Positions 1 through 11,372 of a stretch of 31,473 nucleotides of DNA are shown piece by piece. This DNA is from Welwitschia mirabilis (taxonomy: Eukaryota; Gnetophyta; Gnetopsida; Welwitschiales): the NCBI GenBank assembly GCA_051453625.1, contig JBOZIK010000001.1, forward strand, positions 201,072,552 to 201,104,024. Direction: 5' to 3'. The stretch's first letter is position 1, and every line of letters begins with the position of its first letter. The notes beneath the pieces were generated by a model. That model was given only the letters and a program-made list of their open reading frames with translations, did no database searches and was not told the origin of the DNA. The translations under genes were made by a program, and so were the position numbers.

Positions 1-354
1 ACTATAAGGGATAAGTTCCTACAATTATTAACAAAAAGAATAATTTATATTAAAATAGAAAAGGCATCTGTATTACAAAGTAGTTGTTCCTCAATGGAGG
101 ATACACCATCCAAAACCAAGGTAACTTCTCTCTGGATTACAAGATGGTTCTCCGGTCCTAAGATCTCCTTTCATGAGAATGTTAGATACTGTCGAAGATG
201 ATTAGAAATCAAGGGGCAGACCTTTCTTTATAGACAGAAAGGAAAAGTAAACTGACAAAAAGGTAAAGTAGAAACTCTAGCTAATATGCAAGGGAAAGTC
301 GTAAATAACAGGCAACAACTCGGGAATACATTCTGTAAAAGTAATAGAGAATGG

Positions 355-382
355 TATCGTCCTTCTGGTCATCTGGACGATA
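355..382. repeat. Stem-loop motif, copy 1 (LTR Y)
   Basis: TATCGTCC at 355-362 and GGACGATA at 375-382 are perfect inverted arms of 8 bases around a 12-base loop. The same 8-12-8 layout recurs in this LTR at 593-620 and in the related gypsy elements at 13553, 22051 and 22166. A looser copy lies at 481-505. The function is unknown. Confidence 0.7.
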
Positions 383-592
383 GAGGAGATTACAAAGATT
401 TACAATAAGTTATCTACTTCACTTCCAGTTTAACTATCTATGATTTGCATGCGAAGTCCTATTAATTGATTCTAAGGATGTCGTCCACTGGGGTCATCTG
501 GATGATTATGTGGATGATGATGTCTGATAATAAGATCTTTAGTTCAACTACAACTTATCTTGAAAGAAGTCTGTCATATGCTTGATTGGGGT

Positions 593-620
593 TGTCGTCC
601 TACCTGTCATGTGGACGACA
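593..620. repeat. Stem-loop motif, copy 2 (LTR Y)
   Basis: TGTCGTCC at 593-600 pairs exactly with GGACGACA at 613-620 across a 12-base loop. The arms differ from copy 1 at a matching position on both sides (A to G in one arm terminus, T to C in the other), which keeps the pairing. Confidence 0.7.
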
Positions 621-863
621 TAAGGGATGATAGTCTTTTCTTCATCCTTTATCAGTGTGATATCTTGTTGTTTACAATAATAATTATTCAAAAATACAAT
701 TTATCCATATCTACATGAAATGCTCATGAATTATCTAATAAACTACATGTTTTTATCTTATGCTCCTAGATTCTCGATTGTCATAGGAACTACGTATTTA
801 TCTGTTAGTTTATCTCCAAACAACTCAAAATACCCTATCAAATACACATAAGTTGGCGTCGCA

Positions 864-1847
864 ATAAAGGGTTACCTTACAAAGCATTTAATATTCAAGA
901 AATGGAGTCTACAACAATATTCAACAATGAGATAGTTCATAATGAATAACTAAAATGTAATAAAACAATAAGCTTGAATATTTTCTTTGATGAATATTTA
1001 AGTTTCTTAATGCTATTGTTGTTTTCACAATGATGAATGACAAATGAAACAATGAATATCCAAATCTAAGAGATGAAACAATATTAGCTCCTTAACAATA
1101 AACCCTTTGATTTTTTTGTAAAAGGTTTTCTTAATTCATGCTTTTAAAGGTCTGTATATTTGATTAATTCAATGAAGTACCAAAATTTCTTCTTTAATTC
1201 TTGACATCAAGGCTTTATAACATTGAGAAAGATCTAACTTGAAAGGTTATCATTTAATTCTGTAATCACTTTGTAATAATAGATAATGTCTATGCTAATG
1301 TCTATTTTATAGATGTCTTTACTTCACATGCATTTACTTTTATAGATATCTTGAATCAAATTTCTTAAATTTTAATGAAATTTACATTCTAGTATCTTTG
1401 AGCCTTTATGATTATGAATCCACAATGTACAAGTTCATAGCTCATCCAAATTTTGAGATATTATTCAAAAATAAGACTAACTCTATTTCCTATTTTATCT
1501 TAGTGTAGATGCCTTCAAATTTATAAATGTCTTCATTGTGTTAATTTCAACTTTTAGTTTAGTTATCTTGAATATAATAGCCATATTTGATCTTGTGCTT
1601 TAAATTTTAGTACATTTAAGACATCTTCATGTTTTCAAACATCTTCACTTGAGACATCTTTACTTTTCTAGACATCTTCAAATAATTGATTTTGTAGTTT
1701 AGCCTTTTATCTTTTTTGTAATATGTTATCTTTAAAGATCCATCATGATGAAGTGCCTATTAAGATCTAATATTACTGTAATGATCTGTCTACATAATGA
1801 TACAACATATTTGGCAAGTGGAATCATTAAAACTAAATTTTCCAACA
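864..1847 (-). repeat. 3' LTR of element A (truncated by Y)
   Basis: The minus-strand start at 1847 is TGTTGGAAAA, followed by a 'TTTAGTTTTAATGATT' line. This opening is common in plant copia LTRs, and a purine tract sits immediately upstream. The sequence aligns along its length with 7326-8320 and with the LTR of element B. Within it are several AGACATCTT-type repeats (about 1610-1690). It stops at 864, where element Y begins. Confidence 0.8.
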
Positions 1848-1861
1848 ATCTCCTCCTTTTT
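1848..1861 (-). other. Polypurine tract of element A
   Basis: On the minus strand this reads AAAAAGGAGGAGAT and ends next to the TGTTGG start of the 3' LTR. This is the expected primer site for plus-strand DNA synthesis. It fixes the element's orientation as minus. Confidence 0.8.
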
Positions 1862-1985
1862 AATGATGTCCTAAACTTGGAAAATCTCATTAGTGCAATA
1901 TCAAGTAAGCATTTTGTTCTAGAGAAATGCACATAGTTACTAGTTGTAATAACCATAATATGTACCACTTAAAATCAGAAAAATC

Positions 1986-2002
1986 ATATATATATATATA
2001 TA
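1986..2002. repeat. Short AT dinucleotide run
   Basis: A run of about eight AT units lies in the non-coding part between the polypurine tract and the internal frame of element A. It is a simple repeat with no evident role. Confidence 0.8.
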
Positions 2003-2479
2003 CACCACTTGAAGAAATAGAATAAAACATAATAAAAATTACTTAAACAACTTTGAAACATATAAAAAAAATAAATGATAAATCATTGTATTCTCCATTC
2101 ACATACGTATACAAGAAAATAAAGCACATAAACATTTGATAATCTCTTAATTGCAATATACTAATGAAAATGTGCCATTTTTAAAGCATGAAATTCAATT
2201 TGTATGTCATAATATATCATAACTCATATAAATTATGGTAATTATCATATGAAAATATTTAAATCAATAAATAATCAAAATATTGTATATTTAGAAGTGT
2301 GCTAATAAAATCATAAGATTAAGAATGGTAAATGTACCAAACATAATACATGCAATAACAAGCATAATATTAAGAAGCTATCAAATAACATGAATGTATG
2401 CCAAAACATCAAGAAGGGTTCATCAATAAAAATGATGAAACTCCTGTATTAAATTCAAAATAATATAATCAAAAGTTCC

Positions 2480-4150
2480 AATCCAAATAGAGTGTTCTCA
2501 ACCTAGAAGATGAAGTATATAACTAATTTTCTAATGATTTGCCACATACTTCTCCACCTTTTTGGACATGAACAAAAGGATCTAGTTACTAAAAGCTAAA
2601 TCACTTAAGTAATTCTCACCTTGGACTTTTTCATCACTATCATCATTGTTATGAGTGATGGAGGTAGGTTGGATGTATGATGATAAGGAAGTAGGGGATT
2701 GTGTGTGCCTCTTGCTAGAGGAATGCTATGATGTCTTACTAAGAACATCAAAGACCTATCTCCTCATATGTTGATATGTTTTAGGAGTGATAGAATTTCC
2801 AAAGAAACTAGTGATGGTAGTCTCTATGAAAGTAAGAGGTAGCTAAATGGATGAGAGTAGTTATACCTAAATGGACTCTATATAAGAAGGTGGTGATAAT
2901 GATAGATGAACTAGAGGTGGAGAACATTCAATTAGTGATGAGTAAACTATGAAGCAAGGTGATGGTGGCTGCATAAAATAATGGACAATGATCTTATGAT
3001 ATGAACAACAAAGATGAGTGGTGGAGATCTGAGATCTCATACTCTATCTCTTATGGTATTGGCCTCTGTTGAAAAGGACCTAGAGCTTAGGGACACCCTT
3101 ACACACGTGCCTTTATGAGATTCTGGTACTTTCCCTAAGCTTGTGCCTCATCTCTAAAAAACTCCNNNNNNGCTCACTCTCTACTATCTTGCTTAAGTCA
3201 AATCTTATACTAAATGGAGCTTATGGTCCTACTTCTTCCACTTCTTATGACTTCTCCTTTGATTATAACCATGTGGGGGTCCTTATGGATTCTTTACTCT
3301 CTACTAGTATCTCACATTCACTTGATATAGATCTATGTTTCTTTAGCCTTAGAATTTTTCTCCGAATTTTTCTAACTATTTTTGTAATTACCTTTAGTTT
3401 ATTTTTTACTAAGAAAGAGTTGTAAGTAGTAGTAGAAAATGATCTCTACATCTGTGATGTTATCTCCTTATTCCCCTCCCTAGTGTTGTAAGTACTCTCT
3501 ATTTCTCACTAAATTTTACCAATGATTTCTTTTAACATACAAGATTAACCTATGACACTGAGATATCTACACTGCTATTGACTAGGCTAATAAAACATGG
3601 ATGACTCAAAGTTTACGCCTTATAAAATAAAGAGATGATATTCATACATAAAACAAAACCCAAATCTATCTAAAAACCTATGAGTAAATAATATATAATA
3701 AATTTTACATGGATTTGTAGTAGCTATAACTAATTCCTATAACTAGAATGTTGTAAAATATTACAAATCTAAGAATAGAGGCATCAAGTATCATATCTTT
3801 TCTCTCAATGTTTCTAACAAAATTCATTCTTCTATGTATAAATAAAACATTACTCATTTGATATTGAGATATAGTAGCAATTCTAGAACTAAATATCTCT
3901 TTAAATGAATTACTATAAAATTATAAAACATTTATATCATCTATGCTAAGTAGTAAATTGATAAAACTTAAATGATATACAAATTAGCTACTTTAACTTG
4001 GGTTTGAAATACACCAATACTATTATAAATTTCATGAATATTTACATAGAATTCTCTTACCACTAGATTAGAAATCCTCTAAATAAGCCAAACTATTATT
4101 TTTTATGAAGTCAAATGAAATAACTCATGAGCTATTATCTATGCATCTTT
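2480..4150 (-). pseudogene. Broken internal frame of element A with REFYxNIHEI motif
   Basis: This minus-strand frame is interrupted by many stops and by six Ns at 3166-3171. Near its start (4026-4075) it reads VVREFYVNIHEI, which matches LMAKEFYANIHEI in element B at 19755-19806. The motif resembles the (K/R)EFYxN signature of the 'putative plant transposon protein' domain found in many plant retroelements; that link is from memory and is tentative. Downstream come Ser/Pro-rich stretches and an acidic segment rich in Asp and Asn (about 2500-2700). The B copy shows the same order, so the frame was part of the family before both insertions. Its role is unknown. It sits where pol would normally be. 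Confidence 0.5.
3166..3171. other. Run of 6 N
   Basis: A short unresolved stretch inside the broken internal frame of element A. The equivalent place in element B is near 18890. Confidence 0.95.
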
Positions 4151-4209
4151 TAAAAACCAAGGTTTTTTTTTGTAATAATAGAGTTTATTAATCAAACCTT
4201 GAGTCTTCT

Positions 4210-4250
4210 TTTTATTGCCTCATGGTAGAACTGATTGTTTTATTTTAATG
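4210..4250 (-). other. Decayed internal PBS-like site of element A
   Basis: The line 'CATGGTAGAACTGATTG' aligns with 19945-19972 of element B, where the minus strand still reads TGGTATGAGCCTCAGTTCT, a near match to an initiator-Met PBS with two bases missing. In A the core has been lost, but the flanks are recognisable. Confidence 0.4.
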
Positions 4251-4499
4251 CTTGTTCTTTAACTTTGGAAATTACAATTATATTTTTTCTTTCCATTTTT
4301 AAAAAATAGAATAAAAAATTAACATGTCCTAAGAATTCAAGACATCTAGCTAAAGAAATATGAGAAAAGGAAGTTTGAAAATATTACCTGATGGTAACAT
4401 GTATTAAGTAAAGACTTTAAAATTAGATTTGATGGTCCCTTTGGCTATTAAAAATGGTAAAAAATTGTCACATTTTTATTTCTAGAATAATATAGTTAA

Positions 4500-4765
4500 A
4501 ACATCTACAAATTTTAAGAAATTTAAAATGTAGAAAGTAGATGTCTACAAATTTTAAAACAATTGCTATTAAGAAATTTCTATTATATTTTTCTGTTGTT
4601 AAGATGTCTACCAAAATCAAGATATCTAATTTGAAAACTTATAATTATATACCTACCCTTCTAAGAGGTTTACAAACGTCAAGACATCTAATTATAAGAT
4701 GTTTACAAATTTCAAGACATCTTAACTAGAGATGTCTACAAAACTAAAGATGTTTGTAATAAAAT
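4500..4765. repeat. AGATGTCT / AGACATCT inverted-motif cluster (A)
   Basis: About six copies of AGATGTCTAC or its reverse complement are spaced 20-60 bases apart, often as AGATGTCT ... AGACATCT pairs that could fold back. The element B counterpart is at 20320-20600. Related motifs also lie in the LTRs of A and B. There is no coding potential. Confidence 0.55.
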
Positions 4766-4999
4766 TTTCAAATTTTTTAAAAAGAATCTACAACTATTAT
4801 AACCATATAATAACTTTAGGAAAAGATAAAAATCATACACATAATTTAACTTTTAACTATACAAACTACATCAAATCATAATATTACCTCATAAGATAAA
4901 TGCAATGGAGTTAAGATGTTAAGTATTATATCTACTTTACTTACCTAATTACGCAAGGCCCAATCTTCAAGTTCCTGTATGAAGTAGTGTATCCTTTAG
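4766..4999. other. A+T-rich spacer of element A
   Basis: No coding or structural signal is visible. The first part (to about 4830) still aligns with element B up to the point where W1 cut it at 20647. The rest leads into the end of gag. Confidence 0.5.
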
Positions 5000-6735
5000 T
5001 GTCCTGAGATTTTGTAGTCTTATTAACAACTTGATCATTGTTTCATTAGGTTATAATATAATTGTTATGCCTTGAGTAATTACTACACATATTACACAAG
5101 GGTTTCTTATCTATTCTAAAATCTATTTTATTTTTAGGTACCTAAACTTTACTTGGTCTCTCCTACAAAAAATGATATACCAATCTATCATGCCTTTTAA
5201 CATTATTAGTATAATACCTATCTTTAAATTTTATTGGACATCTATATTGATAATGACATCTACTATAACAATAATAGCAAATGATGTTATTTTTGTATGT
5301 CAAATGCTCATACATTATCTTATAATTCTATATTTTAAATAAAGAATCTAAAGTATCAATTGCAGCCTCATTGTATTCTAAGCCACTTTTATCATTTATA
5401 TTTATACTTTATTTAAGCATAATATTCAAAGTTTCTTTACCTTGAGTAAATTTTTCAACAATTTTCTTTGAATCTGAAAGTTTCTATTTTACATTTTCAA
5501 AACACATATTAGTCTCTCAATCTTAGCTTTAATAGTTAAGTACTCAATGGATAATTTATTGTAAGTATTCTTTTCTTATTCATATGCCTTTTGATGAATA
5601 TTAAGTAACTTTTTTATCTTTGTACATAATTTTTTTAAATTAATAAACTATTCAAAAATTAAATCATATTCTCCTTGAATACTTATACCTATGTCATCCT
5701 TAGTATTTCAATCATACTGCTCTTTTGAATTATTGCATTCATCTTTAGTATGTGCTATAGTCATGTAGGAAGGATGTACCTTGTCATTATCTAATGTTTC
5801 TTCTTCTATAGTCATATCATCATCATTCCATTTAATAAAGAAAGATTTTTTTTTTTGGGCTTCTTATTTTATTCATCTTCATGTAGTCTGTTAGCACTAG
5901 AGCATTTTGAGGTAATATATCCTCTTCTTCCACATATTCAACATTCTACTTTTTAAAAATCAAAAAATGTATCATTATTTGAAGACTTAGCTTTTGACTT
6001 ATTTTTGGCTAAAAGACTAGATGGTTTTCTTAAGTCTTCCCTCTTGTTGTATTTTTATGTTAGAAGTCTCTTAACGCCTTTCATAATAAAAGAAAGTTCC
6101 TTATTTTCATCATCATAGTTATATTCTTTATGATCTTCTTTTGTCTTTTTTTTTTTTTTTTTTGATATCTGATTTGTATTATGGCTTATCTTAAGTGCAA
6201 TAGATTTTTCGTTCAAGGTTCTATCTTGTATGAGATTCATTTTATATGCTAAAAGTACCCTTTGTAGCTCTTCTATCTTCATTGTATTGAAATATTTAGA
6301 TTCTTTCATGGTTATGATCTTTGACCTATAATTAGGGGTTAGTGATCTAATAACTTTTTGAATTACCTTTGCTTCAAGAATATCTTCTATAATGTCATGA
6401 ATTGCATTTACAATGATTAAAACTTTGGTTTGTACTTGTGAATCCTTTCCTCTTAATTCATCTTGAGAACTAATTTGTTAAAATAATAAGCTTAGATTAT
6501 TTCATGATGGACATGCCTTTGTATGTTTTAACTAAGACATTTCAAATTTCTTGTGCCATCTTCCAACTTGCTATTCTATTGAACTCTTCTATAGATAAAG
6601 TGGAATAAAATGTATTCTTAGCTTTAGAGTTATACATTAAAGGAGCCTTCTCTTTATTTATTCAGTCTTTTCTTTTCTTGATCTGAGTAATGGTATCACC
6701 TATATCATTTGTAATATTCTCCATGAACTTTAAGT
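5000..6735 (-). pseudogene. Sirevirus-like copia gag of element A
   Basis: Gag forms the virus-like particle and binds RNA. The minus-strand frame, broken by stops and frameshifts, starts with a UBN2-type capsid region (NSKAKNTFYSTL ... EEFNRIASWKMAQEI at about 6640-6540). A helical stretch follows (MKIEELQRVLLAYKMNL, about 6285-6235), then SIALK. A first zinc knuckle lies at 5902-5943, with layout CX2CX4(H to Y)X4C: C-stop-I-C-GRRG-Y-ITSK-C. A Lys/Glu/Leu-rich, coiled-coil-like region follows, then a second knuckle at 5238-5279 that is complete: C-YY-C-YSRC-H-YQYR-C. The two knuckles are now in different frames. A long gag with an extra C-terminal knuckle and coiled coil is typical of Sireviruses. 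The longest open piece is 6055-6309. No pol follows. Confidence 0.75.
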
Positions 6736-6893
6736 ATCCTTCCTCTATGCTCTACCATTACTAAAACTCGAAATACTATGAGTGCACCCATGTCCTTATC
6801 TTCGAATAGGCACAGTTTATCCCTTCGAAGATTAAAGATCTAATAGATGGTACCTATTTCATGTTCACTTAATAAAGTTAATTCCTTTTATGA

Positions 6894-6911
6894 GTACCTA
6901 TTCTAATATCA
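6894..6911 (-). other. Primer-binding site of element A (initiator tRNA-Met type)
   Basis: Reading down from 6911 the minus strand is TGATATTAGAAT. Against the usual plant PBS TGGTATCAGAGC it matches 8 of 12 bases, and all four changes are transitions (G to A or C to T). It sits directly inside the 5' LTR. Confidence 0.6.
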
Positions 6912-8320
6912 GTTAAGAATAGATTAAACTTCAAAGAAAGGGGTGAATAAGTTCTATTAAATAATAAAAATTAAACAAATAATAGAATGAAAATGCATCA
7001 TGGAATATCTTATCAAGGTATTATGGTTCCCCATACTAGGTATGTTCACTTGCATTACAACTTTGGATATTCCTGACGTATAAGAAAATAGTGGTTTTCT
7101 TACATACCATCAACATTACATCAAATAAGAGTCTTCTCATAAGATGGCACGCTCTTCCCCTCAAGGGAATAGTGATTTTAATAAATACATCATAAACCTT
7201 TACAATAGTGAGAGTCTCCTCATAAGGCATCACTCTCTTCCTTGGAAGGAAATAATGGTTTTCTAGCTAACCAATAACCTAATATCTAACAAGCACCTAA
7301 AAGCATAATAACAAATGTAGACCTCTATAAGGGTTGCCTTACAAAGCATTTGATATTCAAGAAATGGACTTTACAAAAATATTGAATAATAATATAGTCC
7401 ATAATAAATAATCAAATTACAATAGAACAAGTAGCCTAAATATTTACTTTGATGAATATTTAAGCTCTTTGATGTTGTTATTATTGTTACAAGTATAAAT
7501 GAAGAATAAAGTAATGAAGATTCAAATCCAAGATATGAAACAATATTAGTTCCTTGTCAATGATCCTTTGATTTTTTTGTAAGAGGCTCCCTTAACTTAT
7601 GCTTTTAAATATTTGTATTTGATTGATTCAATGGAGTTCCAAAAGTTATTCTTTAATTCTTGACATCGATTCTTTATAACATTGAGAAAGATTTGATTAT
7701 TTAAGCTTTAAATGTAGTCATTTTATTCTATAATTTCTGTGAAATGAATAACTATCATCTATGATTCTAGCCTATATCTTGGTTTTAGTTGACATGAACT
7801 TTAGTTCAAGACATTTTGAATTTTATAGACGTCTTCAATTTATAAATCTTTACTTTTGTAAACAACTTGAGTTAAATTACATATATTTTGATGAAATTAT
7901 CACTATAGTATCCTTGGGCCTTCATGATTATGAATCTACAATGTACTAGTTGATAGTTCACCTAAAATTTGAGGTATTAGTTAAAAATGAAATTGACTCT
8001 ATTAATCATTTTGTCTCAGTATACATGTATTTATATTTGTATATGTTTTCATTTGTATCAGGTTCAACTTTTAGTTAAGTTATCCTAAATATGATAGTCA
8101 TCTTTTAGCCTGTGATTTAAATTTTAGTACATTCAAAATGTATTTAGATTTTTTAGGGCTTCAAGTTGCAGTTTAGCCTTTGATCCTTTTCGCAAAATGA
8201 TGTATTTTAAGATCCATCATGATTAAGTGCCTATGAAGTCTAATATTCCTATAATAAACTATTTACATAATAACATGAAGTATTTAACAAGTAAAATCAT
8301 CAAAACTAAATTTTCCAATA
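6912..8320 (-). repeat. 5' LTR of element A
   Basis: This runs from TATTGGAAAATT at 8320 (ancestral TGTTGG) down to the edge of the PBS. Near its inner end it holds 'TTATTCACCCCTTTC' (minus strand), which is typical of plant copia LTR ends. It aligns with 864-1847 over the upper part and with 16250-17742 over its full length. Its length is about 1.4 kb. Several CTCAT-AAG-type short repeats with 'AATAGTGGTTTT' lie at about 7080-7260, and again in B at about 16440-16610. Confidence 0.75.
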
Positions 8321-8830
8321 CATCCTAATTTCCTTACTAAAAATGTGGTGACCTAAGACAATCCCATTATCAATAAGAAAAAAAATCTTCTCCCAACTCC
8401 AATGTAGATCAATCTCAATGCGTTTATTTAAGAATTTTTCTTATTTTTTTATGATTTGTTTAAAGTTTTTACTAAATATTAAGAATTCATCCATAAAAAT
8501 GTTAATTGAAGCCTCAAACATATAAAAGAAAATATCCATTATTGGATGTTAACAAGTCTTAGGGACATTATAAGGTCCCAAAGATATGTCTCTAAAAGAA
8601 AAAGTTACAAAAGGTAAAGTGAAAGTTATTTTTGCTTAGTTCTCACTAGCTATAAAAACCTAATTGTAATTACTATACCCATCAAAAAAATAATAAAAGC
8701 CACATCCTTGGATTCTATCAAGAATTTGATCTAAAAAGGTAAAGAGCAATGATTTTTCTTTATTACTTTATTAAGTTTTCTAAAATTAATGCATATTCTC
8801 CACTTTACACATTTTTTTAGATACTACCAT
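8321..8830 (-). pseudogene. Reverse transcriptase of element X (truncated)
   Basis: RT copies the element's RNA into DNA. The minus-strand translation gives WRICIDFRKLNK (from about 8806), then FLDQILDRIQG, FFDGYSNYNQ (about 8689-8660), TFTLPFGTFSFR and FMDEF at 8483-8497, which stands where the catalytic (Y/F)MDD normally is. It ends with NGIVLGHHIFSKEI at about 8325. The DGYSGYNQ and FMDDFS lines are typical of Athila-type RT. The second catalytic Asp is Glu and several stops interrupt the frame, so the copy is dead. The frame is cut by the copia LTR at 8320. Confidence 0.85.
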
Positions 8831-9599
8831 TAAAGGGATAATACACTTACTATAAAAAATGAAATAAATAATTTTAACATTAATAAGTTTAATGATTTCA
8901 TCTTAATGACTTATTTAAATATTTTATTAAGTCTTTATTATGGTTTTCTAACTGGTTTTGCATTATCTTAAATGTAGATTTTGTATTAAACTATTAAAGT
9001 GGGAATGGCTGCTAAATTGTTATAGTCCTAGAAATTTATTAGCCTTAGAAGTCAAAATTGAAATTAGAGTCTATTCCTGTTAAGATGAAAGATGTCCATT
9101 TATTATCAAAGGTTTCTTCAGATTATTAAAATAAAAGATGTATGTTAGTCCTATGGGTAATTTTTTCAATTCTAAATCATAATTTTTAATTTCTAGTATT
9201 GATTTCTTAGAGAGAGCATCATTTAAATAACAAAGGTGGACGATCCTCCTTATCATATAGATTATTTTCAGATGTTGGACTTCTTCCCAAATTATAGATT
9301 TTATTTATTCAATCTACTATTAAAAATAGCTAGTTTTAAGATATCCGTAGTTTAGTTTATTAAGGTTAAAAGATTTTAAATTCTATACTTCAATTGGATC
9401 ATCATACAAAGTAGGCTCATGAAGCATTAACCATTTCTCTCTAAGTAGATGATATTATAAAAATAATATTGGTTTGATTTCTTCCTCTAAATTTTAAAAA
9501 TAATGTTGGTTTGATTTCTTTTTGTAAACTCCATTCTTATTCTAAATCATTTTTAACATCATCAAACATTCTAATAATAAATTTCTTATTTCTAATATC
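8831..9599 (-). pseudogene. Protease-RT linker of element X
   Basis: This decayed coding stretch joins the protease and RT remnants. I see no clear motif in it. Low-complexity Asn/Lys-rich frames and frequent stops are what remain, as expected for the poorly conserved linker of this lineage. Confidence 0.45.
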
Positions 9600-9960
9600 A
9601 GATTCCATTATCCAGTTCTTATATCAATAATGCAGTGGGAAATTGCACAAAATGCTCTTCCTAAAAGTACTGGGTAACTTTTATTATATTCAACTTAAAT
9701 AATAACCACATATATTGGTTAAAAAGCATCTTCTATTTGAATCACCAAGTCTTTTATTATTCCTAATGGTTTTGTAATTGAAGTATTTGCTAATTCTAAG
9801 ATGGTATATGTAAGTTTAATTATATTTTTCAAACCAAGTCTTTGATAAATGTGAAAAGATATGATATTAACACTCAATTTTATATTAATTAATACTTTTT
9901 TAACTCTTTTATTTTATTCTAAAGTGATAAATGTTGGACATTTTTACATGATTAAGTTGG
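9600..9960 (-). pseudogene. Aspartic protease of element X
   Basis: The protease cuts the gag-pol polyprotein. The minus-strand translation reads YQRLGLKNI, LELANTSITKPLG, IIKDLVIQIEDAF and then LLGRAFCA (about 9668-9646) followed by CIIDIRTG. The order and wording match the Athila/Tat protease (LADRSI.RP.G ... ILGRPFLA ... IDV..G). The N-terminal catalytic DLGAS-like motif is no longer readable. Stops confirm decay. Confidence 0.75.
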
Positions 9961-11272
9961 ATATCAATTGAGCAAAGAAGAATGAGGTATGGACTATCTT
10001 TGTTTCCTTCTAACTAGGTCTTTTCATAACTTAAAATATTTAGGATTTTATTATAAGAGTTTCTCAAAAGGTAAATTTATCTTTACATCTTGCATTAAGG
10101 CTTTTAAATGATCATCAAAAGTAGAATTTTCATTTAATCTATCAAGCCAAGGGTAGTAGGTTTCTTTTCTTTATTATCTTGTGGAGAATTTTCCATAGTA
10201 AATTTATCATTTAAAGGAGAAGGGAAATTGTGTTTTTCTAAGATTTCTATATCATTTTCTTCTTCCTTAAGTTTTCATTATTTTTAGAATCTAAAGCCTC
10301 ATAAGTAGAAGGTGTTGTATCATTTTCACTTCTTGTTACAACTTTTCAATATTTCTTAATACATTATGATTTTGTAAGGGTTGAATTGCAAGTTATCCTT
10401 CTGGTTTTTGATTTGCTAACATTGTTTGTTAAAGAACATTAACTAAATTTTAAATATTTGTGTTGGTCCTTTCTTATGATTTTCTTAGCTCCTCTATTGA
10501 ATCTTTAATCAAATCATTTTGATTTTATTAAAAGCTTGAAGTACTTCCATGAAAATTAGGCTAGTTGATTGGAATTTTGAATTATTTGATTGAAAATTTA
10601 AACTCTTAAATTTATTTTCAAAATATTGAAAATTTGAATTACTTACTTAAAAGTTTAAGCTTTTAGATTTATTTTTATAAGCTTAAAATTTTGTTTATCT
10701 ATTAATTCATTATTGATATTAATTTTAATTTTCTAAAGTTTAAAGTCTTTTAATTAAATGCGCATATTTGTTCATAAATTTTCTCTTTGTATGTTAGAAA
10801 TAAAGGATATTCTATAATTATATGATAATTATGTTCACATAAATCACAAGTTAAAATCACATTTTTTTAATTTGCTACTTTTTCATCAAGCATTATTTGT
10901 GAGTATTTTTCTAAAGTGGTAGTAAAATCCTTGATTACATTTATTGGTTCATGTTGTACTTCTTTCTTTTCTTGTCTTATTTCCTTTATATGTTTTATGA
11001 TTTGGCCTATAGTATGATTTTTTTAGATGTTGATTTTGATCAAGTTTAACTTATTTAAACTGATTCTTCTAATAATTTTCATGCATTATCTAACATTAGG
11101 TTTTTCAAGTTGCTGTCATAAGAAAAATTTAAAAGTTGTTTAATTTGACTGTTTATTAATTATAAAAATAACATATTAATTCTTCTTGAGAAAATTCATC
11201 AATAAGATTAGAGTGTGTTACTATGAAAAATCATTTGTATGCTATGTCATAATCCTTATTATGTTATTATTA

Positions 11273-11372
11273 NNNNNNNNNNNNNNNNNNNNNNNNNNNN
11301 NNNNNNNNNNNNNNNNNNNNNNNNNNNNNNNNNNNNNNNNNNNNNNNNNNNNNNNNNNNNNNNNNNNNNNNN
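11273..11372. other. 100-N assembly gap with duplicated flanks
   Basis: The 48 bases before the gap (11225-11272) and after it (11373-11420) are the same except for one base. An open frame that spans the gap is therefore an artefact. The N count is the usual placeholder length. Confidence 0.95.

Larger units (their letters stand above)
1..863 (-). mobile_element. Element Y: partial LTR of X-family gypsy element
   Basis: Read on the minus strand, this begins TGCGACGCCAAC at 863 and continues with a line very close to 'GGGTATTTTGAG'. The LTRs starting at 13932, 20648 and 25361 open in the same way (TGTAATGC, TGTGATGC, TGTGATAC). It is therefore an LTR of the same family as X, W1 and W2. The family LTR is about 1.2-1.3 kb, so roughly 400 bases run off the left edge. 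The base after 863 resumes copia LTR sequence that matches 7326 onward, so Y inserted into the 3' LTR of element A. It could be a 5' LTR or a solo LTR; the window cannot tell. It is richer in C and CpG than its relatives (for example TCGTCC, GGACGA), which suggests it is the youngest or least decayed copy. Confidence 0.75.
864..8320 (-). mobile_element. Element A: non-autonomous Sirevirus-like Ty1/copia retrotransposon
   Basis: On the minus strand the order is: 5' LTR (8320-6912), a decayed initiator-tRNA-Met PBS, gag (about 6735-5000), a spacer with AGATGTCT repeats, an unrecognised frame with a REFY motif, a polypurine tract, then the 3' LTR (1847-864). No integrase, RT or RNase H is visible, so the element lacks pol and would have needed another element's enzymes. 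Its 5' LTR abuts the RT of element X in mid-frame at 8320/8321, so it inserted there. Its 3' LTR lacks the part equivalent to about 6912-7325, because element Y inserted at 863/864. The two LTRs are well diverged: about one base in six differs in a stretch aligned by eye, so the insertion is old. Confidence 0.75.

Noticed and set aside
355-620. CRISPR-like repeats from the stem-loop motifs
   Set aside because: Spacing is irregular, the copies are diverged and spread over several retroelements, and the DNA is a plant nuclear sequence.
1732-1968. Overlapping open frames on both strands (63 and 78 codons)
   Set aside because: They lie across the 3' LTR edge and polypurine tract of element A and have no protein-like features.
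7036-7233. 65-codon minus-strand frame
   Set aside because: It lies inside the 5' LTR of element A and is not open in the B LTR.
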